The position numbers were made by a program, and so were the translations under genes. DNA of 64,000 nucleotides from Enterococcus silesiacus. GTDB taxonomy: Bacteria > Bacillota > Bacilli > Lactobacillales > Enterococcaceae. The stretch is taken from positions 496,001 to 560,000 of the forward strand of contig CP013614.1 in NCBI GenBank assembly GCA_001465115.1, written 5' to 3'. This document shows positions 1 to 8,522 of this stretch, piece by piece. Numbering within the stretch: position 1 is the first letter of the stretch; each line of letters begins with the position of its first letter. The notes under the pieces are model-generated. The model ran no database searches and had not been told where the DNA came from. It worked only from the letters and a program-made list of their open reading frames with translations.

Positions 1-115
1 CACATATTTATAAAAAAATGAGAACATTTTTCCGTTTTTATCGGTATAATGAAAGGGAAGTCTGTTCTTTTTTCTAAAAAAATGATACGATTTATAAAGG
101 AAAAAAATTGAGGAA

Positions 116-1654
116 GTGAGAACGATTAGTAAGCGACAACGCCAATCAGAAAAAGAAGAACGATCAACTTATCTTTGTAAAGAGGTAGATCCCGATTATT
201 TAGGCCGTGAAGTCTATGCTGATAATGTAGATACGCCTTATTCATTTTATTTAGTTAGAAAGTTAACTCTAGCAAAAGATTATCAAAATTTAGCTGAAGG
301 CGAAGCTTTTTTTGACGCAATCTGTGATAGCTGGGATGCAACAGAAGAGTTTGAAGAACTAGTAGTTAAAAAGATTTATATGTATGTTGAAACTGAGACC
401 ATGTATTATACATTATTTATGGGAAGTTTTGAGCCGACCAGAAGAGAGCTGCGAATGAATCTGAAACAATGGTTCGAAGAAATCTCGCTTGAAAAACAAG
501 ACCGTTCTCTAGTCTATAAAGGTGAGCCGACATTGAACTCTGGTGAAATACAGGGAATGATGAAACAAATGCTTGAAACCTCAAATGAGATTTTTCGTCT
601 GCGTAAAATGATTACGGATTTAACTGACACGATCAATCATGGGAAAATCGAAATGTATGCAGCGAAAAGTGATCCAATCATTTCTAGAAGCATTCAAACG
701 ATTCATCTTAAAAGAGCGCAACCTTTAGTGATCGAAGAAAACCAAGCACAAGAGGAAATCGCTACTCCAGACGAATCTGTCAATGTGAAGGTGGCGTCAG
801 TTGGGGAATCAACTATTGAAACAATTGAAATACCAACTCCGGTTGAGCAAGTGACAGAGCCAAAGGAAGAAGTAGAGGAAGTCGCGGAAAAAAAGTCGGC
901 GCCCGAATTGGCGGAAAAACCAATGGAAGAAGATTTCCAAGTCATAGACGAACCTACAACTTACCAAACGCAAGAAGCAAAAAGTAAGGAACAAGCAGAT
1001 CAGGTTGCTCCTGTAAAAAAAGAACGTACTTCAATCAAATTAAAACGCAAACAAATGGAGCAAGCGAAACAACCTGTTGAAACCGATACGAAAGATCAAG
1101 CAGAACAAGAAGGTCTGGAAAGAACACCGTTAGACTTAAAGTTATTAGTATTGAAAAAAGGAAAAGTAAAAAAAGTAACACCAAGCAATTGGCCGCGTTT
1201 TTCTAAACACCTAAAAGCAAGCAAACTACTTGAAGCACCAACGAAGATTCCTAATTTCTCTAAGAGTGAGATGGAAAATTTGGAAGATGAAATCTATTTG
1301 TGTTTCATGAACAAGCGGATGCGTTTAGGAGCAAAGAAAAGCAATCCACAGAAAAAAAGTATTCTTCGTTCTGAATTACTCGCTCAAATTAGCCAAGCGG
1401 AATATTTAAATTATTCTTGGGGACAAGTTTTAAGACAACGAAAAGAAGATGTTTTGATCTGCGGGCGTCTTAGTTGTGGTGGATTAGTTTCTTCTCTTGA
1501 TGACTTTTTGCAGGAAATGCGGGAAATCGCATATAGTCGTTCATTGTTTGGCAAAAAGGTCCGCTGCTCGGTGGATTTACTCCGTCGCTTAGAAGGATAT
1601 ATTTTAATGGATCAATATATGCAGAATCTAAGTTTGATGCCGGTTGAGAAATAG
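116..1654 (+). CDS. hypothetical protein with two ordered ends and a long charged linker
   Basis: I do not recognise this 512-residue protein. Residues about 1-200 look folded (mixed aromatic and charged, with a helical stretch near 145-180). Residues about 215-345 are very rich in Glu, Lys, Gln, Pro and Thr and are probably disordered. Residues about 350-510 look folded again, with hydrophobic helices and two cysteines. There is no signal peptide or membrane segment, so it is likely cytoplasmic. The start is uncertain: the GTG at 116 has AGG only two bases upstream, while AAAGG at 96-100 is rather far. A TATAAT at 45-50 could be its -10 box. A strong hairpin with a T-run follows the stop, so it appears to be transcribed alone. 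Confidence 0.7.
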   Translation: MRTISKRQRQSEKEERSTYLCKEVDPDYLGREVYADNVDTPYSFYLVRKLTLAKDYQNLAEGEAFFDAICDSWDATEEFEELVVKKIYMYVETETMYYTLFMGSFEPTRRELRMNLKQWFEEISLEKQDRSLVYKGEPTLNSGEIQGMMKQMLETSNEIFRLRKMITDLTDTINHGKIEMYAAKSDPIISRSIQTIHLKRAQPLVIEENQAQEEIATPDESVNVKVASVGESTIETIEIPTPVEQVTEPKEEVEEVAEKKSAPELAEKPMEEDFQVIDEPTTYQTQEAKSKEQADQVAPVKKERTSIKLKRKQMEQAKQPVETDTKDQAEQEGLERTPLDLKLLVLKKGKVKKVTPSNWPRFSKHLKASKLLEAPTKIPNFSKSEMENLEDEIYLCFMNKRMRLGAKKSNPQKKSILRSELLAQISQAEYLNYSWGQVLRQRKEDVLICGRLSCGGLVSSLDDFLQEMREIAYSRSLFGKKVRCSVDLLRRLEGYILMDQYMQNLSLMPVEK

Positions 1655-1684
1655 CTAGCAGTATCGAGAAAGTGAATCGTTTTT

Positions 1685-1731
1685 AACAGATTAGATGGAA
1701 CTGTATAGTTTTGATCTAGTCTGTTTTTTGT
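1685..1731 (+). terminator. rho-independent terminator
   Basis: Twelve-base arms 1685-1696 and 1714-1725 pair with one G-U and are followed by a T-run. It closes the transcript of the preceding hypothetical gene. Confidence 0.8.
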
Positions 1732-1952
1732 CTTCTTTTTAAATAGCTTACATAGCTACATGTCAAAATATCATAGATCGATTTTGATAGATAATAATGA
1801 ATTACACCCTATTTTTTATGCTGATTTATCGACTGAGTTGCTATAAAGTGAAAAGTGATGTCTTTTGGTTAAATAATGTTTCTAATGTATGATAGAGAAT
1901 ATAAAGTAAGTTTTACTCAAGCTATAAGATTAATCGTAATGGAGGTTATTGC

Positions 1953-2666
1953 ATGAAGAACATTTTTAAGAAAAAGACGACAGATGAAAAGAAGAGAAGT
2001 TCAAAAAAAGCGTCAAAAGAGAGCACGAAAAAAGAGCAGAATAGTGTGACTCCAGATGAAAAAGAATTTGATTCTTTTTTTTCAGAAGTAATCAAAAAAT
2101 TTCCTGAAAAAACTTCTTCCATTATTCTGAATAGTTATGGAAAATCGAAAGAACGTGCTGAACAAATCCTAGCTAAAAGCAAAAATCAGTTTGATAGTAT
2201 TTTTGATGAATTTTTACAAGGTGTGGATGAGGATACCCGTAAAAAATGTCATAAAACGATTCATGCGGCTTCTTTGACTGCTGCAATTATAGGTTGTTCA
2301 CCAATCCCTTTTTCGGATGCATTTTTACTTGTTCCAGTTCAATTAACGATGATGGCTCGTTTACATAAAATTTTTGGGCAATCCTGGTCCGAAAGTATGG
2401 GCAAAAGTTTAGGCAAAGAAATTGTTGTTGTAGGCTTGGGCAAAAGTGCCGTCGGAAATATAATCAAACTAATTCCAGCTGTAGGCACTGTTACAGGTGC
2501 TGCCATTAACGCCACAGTTGCAAGTACAATTACAGAAACGCTAGGTTGGGTGACTGTAAAAATGTTAAACGATGGAGAAGATATCTTCGAACAAACGATG
2601 ACATTTAAGGGGCAATTTCAAACATTGTTTAAAGCAGTACAAAATTCCAATAAAAAATCGAAGTAG
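1953..2666 (+). CDS. DUF697 family protein
   Basis: This 237-residue protein has a Lys/Ser-rich, strongly basic N-terminus (about 35 residues), then a helical region. From about residue 105 it carries the segment typical of DUF697 (YcjF-like, GTPase-associated) proteins: IHAASLTAAIIGCSPIPFSD followed by a hydrophobic stretch, then a Gly/Ala-rich hydrophobic stretch around 170-200. Family members are membrane-associated and often linked to stress or GTPase partners; the biochemical role is unknown. Here no GTPase domain is fused and none is adjacent. The ATG has GGAGG about six bases upstream. It stands alone, with hairpins rather than genes on either side. Confidence 0.75.
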   Translation: MKNIFKKKTTDEKKRSSKKASKESTKKEQNSVTPDEKEFDSFFSEVIKKFPEKTSSIILNSYGKSKERAEQILAKSKNQFDSIFDEFLQGVDEDTRKKCHKTIHAASLTAAIIGCSPIPFSDAFLLVPVQLTMMARLHKIFGQSWSESMGKSLGKEIVVVGLGKSAVGNIIKLIPAVGTVTGAAINATVASTITETLGWVTVKMLNDGEDIFEQTMTFKGQFQTLFKAVQNSNKKSK

Positions 2667-2835
2667 AGTATAGGTTCGAATAAAAGGTAGTCAATAATAA
2701 CGTGCTTTTCCCAACAAGTTTTTCTTTTAACTTGCTGTGATACTTTAAAAATATATCAAAAATGTGCTTGTAAAGGCAAGCTGAGGACGCAGCACGAATC
2801 GTTGCAATCTAGAATCAACTGAAAGAGGTCAGGAA

Positions 2836-2904
2836 ATGAAACTACTTTTGTTGGTTTTAAATTTATTGATTGGCATTGGTGGATTAGCTGGTGGGATATT
2901 TTAA
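2836..2904 (+). CDS. possible 22-residue hydrophobic peptide, or remnant of a membrane-protein start
   Basis: ATG at 2836 is preceded by GAAAGAGGTCAGG. The peptide begins MKLLLLVLNLLIGIGGLAGG and stops two residues later; it would form a single membrane helix. It resembles the first membrane segment of small Firmicute membrane proteins, so it may be the intact start of a decayed gene rather than a functional peptide. Its TAA overlaps the ATG of the next tiny ORF by one base. Coding status is uncertain. Confidence 0.3.
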   Translation: MKLLLLVLNLLIGIGGLAGGIF

Positions 2905-2981
2905 TGTTAGAAAGAAGCAATATGATGCTTATTATGAACGTTTTATCGAGTTTGTCTAGCTACTTTGGATTGCCAAAATAA
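2904..2981 (+). CDS. possible 25-residue peptide coupled to the preceding tiny ORF
   Basis: It starts within TAATG, sharing a base with the previous stop, which is the usual geometry for translational coupling. The peptide begins MLERSNMMLIMNVLSSLSSY and ends soon after. No homology is recognised. It may be chance or part of the same decayed gene in another frame. Confidence 0.2.
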   Translation: MLERSNMMLIMNVLSSLSSYFGLPK

Positions 2982-3065
2982 ATAGAAATAGTGGAATGGA
3001 TATCAAGTAGAACGTAAAGAATAAATGAAAAGAACATGCATAATCCAAAGAAAAGAGGAAGATAG

Positions 3066-3830
3066 TTGATTACATTAAAATCAAAAAGAGAAATAGAGAA
3101 AATGGCTGAATCGGGTGCTTTACTTGCGGATGTGCATAAACAACTACGAACGTTTATTAAACCAGGGATTACTAGCTGGGATATTGAAGTCTTTGTTCGA
3201 GATTATATTGAGAGCCATGGTGGAATTGCTGCTCAGATTGGGTTTGAGGAGTATGAATATGCAACGTGCTGCAGTATTAATGATGAAATTTGTCATGGGT
3301 TCCCGAGAAAAAAAGTGCTTCAAGATGGTGATTTGATCAAAGTTGATATGTGCATTGATTTAAATGGGGCGATTTCAGATTCTTGCTGGTCGTATGCAGT
3401 AGGAAACACAACAGAGGAAACACAAAAATTAATGGAAGTGACTAAAAAAGCCTTATATTTGGGGATTGAGCAAGCGCAAATTGGCAAGCGTGTTGGGGAC
3501 ATTGGTCACGCAATTCAAAGCTATGTTGAGGCACAAGGATATAGTGTTGTGCGTGATTTTATCGCTCACGGAATTGGACCTACGATCCACGAGGAACCGT
3601 TTTTTGCTCATTATGGAGAAAATGGTAAGGGGTTACGATTAAAAGAAGGCATGACGATAACGATAGAGCCGATGGTCAACGCTGGTTCATGGAGAATGGG
3701 TATGGAGCCAAATGGTTGGACTGCTAAAACAAAAGACGGGAGTTTAAGTTGTCAGTATGAGCATAGCCTAGCGATTACAAAAGACGGCCCTGTGATTTTA
3801 ACCTCACAAGGAGAAGAAGGAACGTATTGA
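3066..3830 (+). CDS. map: methionine aminopeptidase, type I
   Basis: The protein removes the N-terminal methionine from nascent proteins in the cytosol. It is 254 residues, close to the usual length. The pita-bread fold residues are visible: metal ligands in KVDMCIDLNG and DSCWSYAVG, the histidine in DFIAHGIGPTIHEEP, the glutamate in TITIEPMVN and the final glutamate in YEHSLAIT. The start is TTG at 3066, with AAGAGGAAG upstream. The gene is not in the adk-map-infA ribosomal cluster seen in many Firmicutes, so it may be an additional map copy. Flanking genes are unrelated. The family call is firm; essentiality cannot be judged from here. Confidence 0.93.
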   Translation: MITLKSKREIEKMAESGALLADVHKQLRTFIKPGITSWDIEVFVRDYIESHGGIAAQIGFEEYEYATCCSINDEICHGFPRKKVLQDGDLIKVDMCIDLNGAISDSCWSYAVGNTTEETQKLMEVTKKALYLGIEQAQIGKRVGDIGHAIQSYVEAQGYSVVRDFIAHGIGPTIHEEPFFAHYGENGKGLRLKEGMTITIEPMVNAGSWRMGMEPNGWTAKTKDGSLSCQYEHSLAITKDGPVILTSQGEEGTY

Positions 3831-3901
3831 TCGTTTCAACAAAAGCCTAGGCTCAAACTGAAAAATTCAAAGGCGCTAAGCTCAAAAAAGGAGTTCTTTA
3901 T

Positions 3902-4321
3902 ATGAAGCAATCTATAGTTCACATCGCATTAGTAGTAGATGATTATGATGAAGCAATCGCGTTTTATACTCAAAGCCTTAATTTTACTTTGATACAAGAT
4001 ACATATCAACCAGTACAAGAGAAAAGATGGGTTGTGGTATCACCTCCGAATTCAAAAGGAACAACTATTTTATTAGCAAAAGCTTCGAAACCGATTCAAC
4101 GTGACTTTATTGGCAACCAAGCAGGCGGCCGAGTATTTCTATTTTTAGGTACGGACGATTTTTATAGAGATTATACTAATATGATTGCAAATAAAATCGA
4201 ATTTGTTAGAGAGCCTAAAGTGGCTGATTATGGGACTGTAGCCGTATTTAAAGATCTTTATGGTAATTTATGGGATTTAGTACAGTTTAATGAAGACCAT
4301 CCAATGAGTGGACGAATATAA
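3902..4321 (+). CDS. VOC (glyoxalase/bleomycin-resistance) family protein
   Basis: The 139-residue protein has the VOC fold pattern: an N-terminal beta strand with HIALVVDDYDEAIAFYTQSL and a C-terminal half ending in AVFKDLYGNLWDLVQF. VOC members are metal-dependent lyases, isomerases, dioxygenases or ligand-binding resistance proteins, and the substrate cannot be predicted from this sequence. The ATG has AAAAGGAG ten bases upstream. A palindrome AGCCTAGGCT lies in the leader. It is a single gene with no clear partner, and probably cytoplasmic. Confidence 0.85.
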   Translation: MKQSIVHIALVVDDYDEAIAFYTQSLNFTLIQDTYQPVQEKRWVVVSPPNSKGTTILLAKASKPIQRDFIGNQAGGRVFLFLGTDDFYRDYTNMIANKIEFVREPKVADYGTVAVFKDLYGNLWDLVQFNEDHPMSGRI

Positions 4322-4660
4322 ACGTTTTTTCGAGACAGTCTTTGAGGAAGAAGGCTTCTCCATTCTCTAAAAAAGATTGAGGTAGAAAATCATGAACTTC
4401 GCAGTGCAACCGCTATTATTGGAGAAAATCAAATTAAGTGTTAATAATGACGCTAGTTTGATCTTCCATAATAAAAATAAGATTCCAGTTTTTAGGTGTT
4501 TTATTTTTGTAGAGCATGTTCAATCGAGCTGCTCAAAAGTGTTTATCTCCGAGAAATAAGAAGGAGTTTTTTTACCATCGTTTATTCAGATTTTAAGAGG
4601 CAGAGATGTAACTCCTTGAGTTATGCCTCTGCCTCATTTTGATATACTAGAAAGTGTATA
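4322..4660. other. intergenic interval, possible coding remnant
   Basis: No intact gene is seen. From about 4370 to 4443 one frame reads IEVENHELRSATAIIGENQI before a stop, with no start or SD. It looks like a decayed fragment of a helical protein, though no family is recognised. The interval ends in a strong hairpin at 4597-4635. Confidence 0.3.
4597..4635. terminator. strong hairpin, possible bidirectional terminator
   Basis: GAGGCAGAG (4597-4605) pairs with CTCTGCCTC (4627-4635), with a second inner pairing AACTC/GAGTT. It lies at the 3' side of the minus-strand gene at 4661-5023 and faces the VOC gene from the other side. Its GAGGCA/TGCCTC outer arms resemble those of the hairpin at 40933-40976. 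Confidence 0.6.
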
Positions 4661-5023
4661 CTAAATTTTAAATCGTTTTTTTGCTGCTTTAATGTTTAAA
4701 AACATAGTTAAGATAGGATTTCCAATTGAATAGACTATTAAAGCTACTCCAAGAATAGCATTTCCAATTAGAAACGTTCCGTCAGATGGAGAAAATTTAA
4801 ACATATATATAAGTCCACCAAAAAATAAAGCAGGAATCGAGATAAGGAAAATCATGACGGATGAAATAGCTAATAATATTTTTTTATAGGAGTGCAAGGA
4901 ATAATAATATAAAATCATGGTAAAAAAGATAAATAAACTAGTTGGACCAAAGACGAAGAAAGAAAAGAAAGCAAAAGTAATATTACTAACAATAGATATA
5001 CTGTAAAAAAATTTCTCTAACAA
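4661..5023 (-). CDS. small integral membrane protein, unknown
   Basis: The 120-residue protein is dominated by hydrophobic helices, about four membrane segments (near residues 8-30, 32-45, 50-75 and 83-110), with a basic C-terminus AAKKRFKI. No family is recognised. The start is a TTG at 5021-5023, with AAAAGGAG twelve bases upstream on the minus strand. It is transcribed against both neighbours and is probably monocistronic. It could belong to the unnamed small membrane proteins common in enterococcal accessory regions. Confidence 0.6.
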   Translation of the reverse strand: MLEKFFYSISIVSNITFAFFSFFVFGPTSLFIFFTMILYYYSLHSYKKILLAISSVMIFLISIPALFFGGLIYMFKFSPSDGTFLIGNAILGVALIVYSIGNPILTMFLNIKAAKKRFKI

Positions 5024-5620
5024 AAATTTATTCAGCTCCTTTTAAAGTAATTAATTTAAAAATTAACTTAAATGAGATGTCAATTGTAACACATCGACAG
5101 CACTCGTGTTTTCGGTATGATGTTTTAAAGTATAATTCAATTGTGACAATTAACTTTTCTAGGGGATACTTCAATCCAAATTATAGGAGTAGAAAGTATG
5201 CTAGCTTTTTATGTACTTATGGATTTCGATGTATTGTTGCTTTGCCACTAGTATATTGATTATGCAGAGATAAGATATATCAAAACTCCTCAGAAAAAAA
5301 TGAATTAAAAAAACTCAAGTATGATATACTAATCAATGTAGAATAGTGATTTTATATAGTTTAATATCAGTTCATAAGTTTTGAGTAATTGATTGTGGAC
5401 ATGCTTAAAAATAACGAAAAATTTGCTACCGCTTTAAACGGTTTCACATAAGAGAGGTATGTTAGCGCATATCTCTCTTTCCGCTATCCTTATAATACTG
5501 TTTTATTCGTTTACTATGTTTTAATTAGTAACGACACCCCCTTGTTAAAAATGAATTTGTAGCTGAATCAAATCTAAAATCGATTGGGATTTTCAAAAAG
5601 AATAGAAAGAAGGATTATTA
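5024..5620. other. gene-poor interval of about 600 bases
   Basis: I see no convincing gene. A 60-codon frame at 5077-5259 lacks an SD and shows no protein-like composition. A 17-codon frame from ATG 5198 has GGAG upstream but no homology. Hairpins are visible: ACCG/CGGT at 5428-5442, and an 11-base stem 5451-5461 with 5468-5478. The T-run after the second is short, so terminator function is doubtful. Confidence 0.4.
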
Positions 5621-6103
5621 GTGGAGAAGAACATAAATAACGCTTTACGATTAAGGAAAGAAGGTAACTTAGAAGGGTCTAACCAGCTGTTATTGGAACT
5701 ATTGGAAAATAAAATTGATGATCCTTACTTAAATTATCAGACTGCTTGGAGTTTCGATATAATAGAAAGAGAGGCGGAAGCAGTATATTATTACGAAAAA
5801 TCAATTCAAAATGGTTTAGAAGGTGTAAACTTAGAGGGAGCTTATCTTGGTTTAGGCAGTACATATAGAACTCTGGGTAAATACGATTTAGCCAAAAAAA
5901 CGTTAAAGAGTGGCTTAGACAAATTTCAAACAAATAATGCTTTTAAAGTATTTTATTCAATGGTCTTGTACAACTTAGGACAATACTCAGAAGGTATGGA
6001 AGTGTTGTTGCATTTAATTGCTACTACTTCAGAAGATAATGAGGTTAGAGCTTACCAAAAAGCAATTTTGTATTATTCAGATAAATTGGATAGAACGTGG
6101 TAA
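5621..6103 (+). CDS. tetratricopeptide repeat protein
   Basis: The 160-residue protein is all-helical with TPR character. Helical hairpins with the small/large residue pattern are visible around residues 35-68 (YLNYQTAWSFDIIEREAEAV), 72-105 (GAYLGLGSTYRTLGKYDLAK) and 108-140. This resembles the TPR_5-type single-domain proteins of Firmicutes. Such domains mediate protein-protein contacts, and no partner is evident here. The GTG start at 5621 has AAAGAAGGA seven bases upstream. It has no signal peptide. It may share a transcript with the next gene, 75 bases downstream. Confidence 0.8.
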   Translation: MEKNINNALRLRKEGNLEGSNQLLLELLENKIDDPYLNYQTAWSFDIIEREAEAVYYYEKSIQNGLEGVNLEGAYLGLGSTYRTLGKYDLAKKTLKSGLDKFQTNNAFKVFYSMVLYNLGQYSEGMEVLLHLIATTSEDNEVRAYQKAILYYSDKLDRTW

Positions 6104-6178
6104 GGAGAATTATATTGAGATTTATAATATGAACGATTTAGTAGCTTTCTAACAAGGAGTTATAGGAGGAAAAGTAAT

Positions 6179-6649
6179 TTGAGAAAAGCATTATTAGTAA
6201 TCGATATTCAAAGTAAAACAATTGGACCACTGTATGGTAAAGAAAAATTTTTGAGAAGAATAAATAGGATGATAGATTTTTTTCATGAGAAAAATCTACC
6301 CGTTATATTCATCGAACAAGAAGGCTGTGGAGAGTTATCTAATTCTTTAAGTCGACTAAGTGATGATTTTGTCGTAGATAAAAAAGAAGGGAATGCATTT
6401 ACATCTCCTAACTTTAATAAAGTAGTGAATGATCTTAAACTAGATTCATTTGTGGTTGTAGGATTAATGAGTAATGCTTGTATTCAAAAAACATGTAAAG
6501 GTGCATTGGAGCAAGGGTATTCTGTGACACTAGTAGAAGATGCACATGATTCCGTAATTAAGCCGTTAAAAAATATCTGGAATAAAAGATTAAAGAAAAT
6601 TGGAGTCTATACAATAACATCAAGTATGTATATCAATAATGATAAATAA
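6179..6649 (+). CDS. isochorismatase-family cysteine hydrolase
   Basis: The 156-residue Rossmann-like hydrolase begins KALLVIDIQ, which supplies the catalytic Asp. It has a Lys in VVDKKEGNAF and the nucleophile Cys in VGLMSNACIQKTCKGA, the Asp-Lys-Cys triad of the isochorismatase/nicotinamidase superfamily. The substrate is unknown. The protein is short for the family, and its C-terminal part past the Cys is brief. The TTG start at 6179 follows TATAGGAGGA. No NAD or siderophore gene is nearby, so the role cannot be assigned from context. Confidence 0.85.
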   Translation: MRKALLVIDIQSKTIGPLYGKEKFLRRINRMIDFFHEKNLPVIFIEQEGCGELSNSLSRLSDDFVVDKKEGNAFTSPNFNKVVNDLKLDSFVVVGLMSNACIQKTCKGALEQGYSVTLVEDAHDSVIKPLKNIWNKRLKKIGVYTITSSMYINNDK

Positions 6650-6938
6650 ATCTGTTTTGGCATAATTATTCTACAAAGGATTGATAAATTGAAAATATAA
6701 AAATAGATATAGAAAATTGGCATGGTAAAGAATATTTTGACCATTGTTAAATTCAGTTTAGATTTAACAAGTTTATTGTATCTGAGTGCAATGTGAGATT
6801 TTCCAGTATATTGTAAGTAATGACACAAAATATCAATTTTGTTGCTGACTTTCATTTATACTGCATGGTTTTTTTAGATTAAGGATTAATAAAAAGCCGC
6901 ATTAAGTTACTTAAATCAAGCAGAAAGAAGGGCATTAA
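6650..6938. other. AT-rich intergenic interval
   Basis: No SD-supported gene is seen. An 82-codon minus-strand frame at 6607-6855 overlaps the end of the isochorismatase gene, has no SD, and encodes low-complexity Ile/Lys/Tyr-rich sequence, so it was not accepted. Confidence 0.4.
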
Positions 6939-7202
6939 TTGATAAAAACACTATTCAAGGTAAGTGTAGCAGTATTAGGTTTTGATGTATCAATCATCAT
7001 CATACCGTTGGTCATTGTAAGGTTTTTCCCAGGAAGTGCATTTGATCAAGTAGGATGGATATTTCCTTTGTGGGGAGTGTTGATATTACCGTTTGCATTT
7101 TTATTTTTTTTACTATCGTTTTATTTCTATAATAAGAAAAATCGTTTAATAGAAAATGAATTGGATACTCTTAAAAGAGCTCAGGAAGAAGAAAAGTTAT
7201 GA
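6939..7202 (+). CDS. small two-helix membrane protein
   Basis: The 87-residue protein has two predicted membrane segments (about residues 5-30 and 41-66) and a charged C-terminal tail ENELDTLKRAQEEEKL that could be a cytoplasmic coiled coil. The TTG start at 6939 has AGAAAGAAGGG upstream. Its TGA overlaps the ATG of the next gene (ATGA), so the two are translationally coupled and probably work together. No family name is recognised. It may anchor the deoxyribosyltransferase-like protein that follows. Confidence 0.65.
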   Translation: MIKTLFKVSVAVLGFDVSIIIIPLVIVRFFPGSAFDQVGWIFPLWGVLILPFAFLFFLLSFYFYNKKNRLIENELDTLKRAQEEEKL

Positions 7203-7537
7203 ATAATATAGCCGTAGTAACATTGTGTGGTTCGATAAAATTTATGAAAGAATTTAAAGAAGTTGAAGCAACTTTAACTCAAGAAGGCTTAGCTGTAATC
7301 ACCCCGTGTTTTTTTGAGCAAAATGAAAACATTGAAATGACAGAAGAAAACGCGCAATTATTTGGCATGATACATTATAAAAAAATCGAAATAGCAGATG
7401 AAGTTTTTGTGATTGATGTTGATGGCTACATTGGAGAGAGTACTAGAAAAGAAATTGAATATGCGAGAAAAAATAATAAAAGCATAAGATATTATTCTAT
7501 CGAATCAGCTAGGTTAAAAAATTTGCCCATCAGTTAA
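7199..7537 (+). CDS. nucleoside 2-deoxyribosyltransferase-like protein
   Basis: The 112-residue protein has the nucleoside 2-deoxyribosyltransferase-like fold signature: an N-terminal TLCGSIKFM strand-loop, and ADEVFVIDVDGYIGESTRKEIEYA towards the C-terminus, where family members place their Asp and Glu active-site residues. Relatives exchange or hydrolyse N-glycosidic bonds of nucleosides or nucleotides. It is shorter than the classical Lactobacillus enzymes (about 150-160), so hydrolase or sensor functions are possible. It starts in a 4-base overlap with the upstream membrane protein, which suggests a two-gene operon. Confidence 0.75.
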   Translation: MNNIAVVTLCGSIKFMKEFKEVEATLTQEGLAVITPCFFEQNENIEMTEENAQLFGMIHYKKIEIADEVFVIDVDGYIGESTRKEIEYARKNNKSIRYYSIESARLKNLPIS

Positions 7538-7594
7538 TGCTCAAATTGAGTTTAAAAAAGTAATAGTATAAGAATTAGGTGGAGGAACGATAAA

Positions 7595-8467
7595 ATGGGA
7601 AATAAAGAATCATTATTTGAGCTCAGCAGCTTTACATATCAAGATAAGGGCGGAAATTTAGCTGGTGTAAAATTATTAAAACCTGACGAACATTTGTCGA
7701 CGGATCAAATGCAACTGCTTGCAAAAAAACTAGGATATGCTGAAACTGCATTTGTTCATCCCGTAGCTGCTAACGAATTTGAAGTGCGCTATTTTACGCC
7801 TCAGACTGAAGTTCCGTTATGTGGGCATGCAACTATTGCCGCATTTAGCTTGTTAAAGAAATTAGGCAAACTGACTGTGGGAGAATACACGATCCAGACA
7901 CAAGCTGGGAGATTAGCCATTTTAATAGTAGAGGATGACACTGTTTTTATGGAACAAACATTACCAGTTTTTTTCATAGAGAAACTAGATTATGCAAAAA
8001 TTGCTAGTTCTTTAGGAATCGCTGTTACTGATTTTTCAGAAGAGTTACCATTGAAGATTGTATCAACAGGGCTGAAGGATTTAATGATTCCAGTGAAAGA
8101 TACAACTATTTTGCAGGCAATTAAGCCTAATTCAAGTGAAATAGAAGCAATTTCAAAACAATTAGATATTATTGGATATCATGTCTTTGTTCCAGATAAG
8201 ACGACAATTAGTTGCCGCAACTTCGCTCCTTTTGTGGGAATTGAAGAGGAATACGCGACAGGAACTTCTAATGGAGCACTGGTCTGCTATCTATTCCAAG
8301 AAAATAAAAGCATCGGGGACAAAACGTATCACTTTAGACAAGGAAGACTACGTCCAGATCAGACTGGTCGGATAATCGTTGAAATAAGTGCTGAGGACAG
8401 AGAAATTAGACAAGTTTTTGTTGGAGGAAAAGCGATGATTACGAAAGATTTATCAGAAATGGATTAA
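7595..8467 (+). CDS. PhzF family isomerase/epimerase-like protein
   Basis: The 290-residue protein carries the PhzF/diaminopimelate-epimerase-like fold. The catalytic Glu lies in YAETAFVHP near residue 47, VRYFTPQTEVPLCGHATIAA is the second conserved block, and EEYATGTSNGAL is the C-terminal-domain signature. PhzF proteins are cytosolic, cofactor-free isomerases; only the phenazine pathway member has a known substrate, and no phenazine genes are present. The length matches the family (about 280-300). The ATG has GTGGAGG upstream. It stands alone between small accessory genes. Confidence 0.88.
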   Translation: MGNKESLFELSSFTYQDKGGNLAGVKLLKPDEHLSTDQMQLLAKKLGYAETAFVHPVAANEFEVRYFTPQTEVPLCGHATIAAFSLLKKLGKLTVGEYTIQTQAGRLAILIVEDDTVFMEQTLPVFFIEKLDYAKIASSLGIAVTDFSEELPLKIVSTGLKDLMIPVKDTTILQAIKPNSSEIEAISKQLDIIGYHVFVPDKTTISCRNFAPFVGIEEEYATGTSNGALVCYLFQENKSIGDKTYHFRQGRLRPDQTGRIIVEISAEDREIRQVFVGGKAMITKDLSEMD

Positions 8468-8522
8468 TAAAAGAAGGAATGTTACAGATAAAAAATAATC
8501 AATTTTTAACTAAGGAGAGACT

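Larger units (their letters stand above)
2667..3065. other. gene-poor interval with two tiny coupled ORFs
   Basis: The interval holds short hairpins (CAAGTT 2715-2720 with AACTTG 2729-2734; GCTTG and CAAGC around 2764-2780) and the two very small ORFs listed separately. No recognisable full gene or strong promoter is visible. Confidence 0.4.

Noticed and set aside
5077..5259. 60-codon frame in a long intergenic gap
   Set aside because: No SD, odd composition, overlaps promoter-like sequence; no recognisable protein.
6607..6855. 82-codon minus-strand frame
   Set aside because: Overlaps the end of the isochorismatase gene, has no SD and encodes low-complexity AT-rich sequence.
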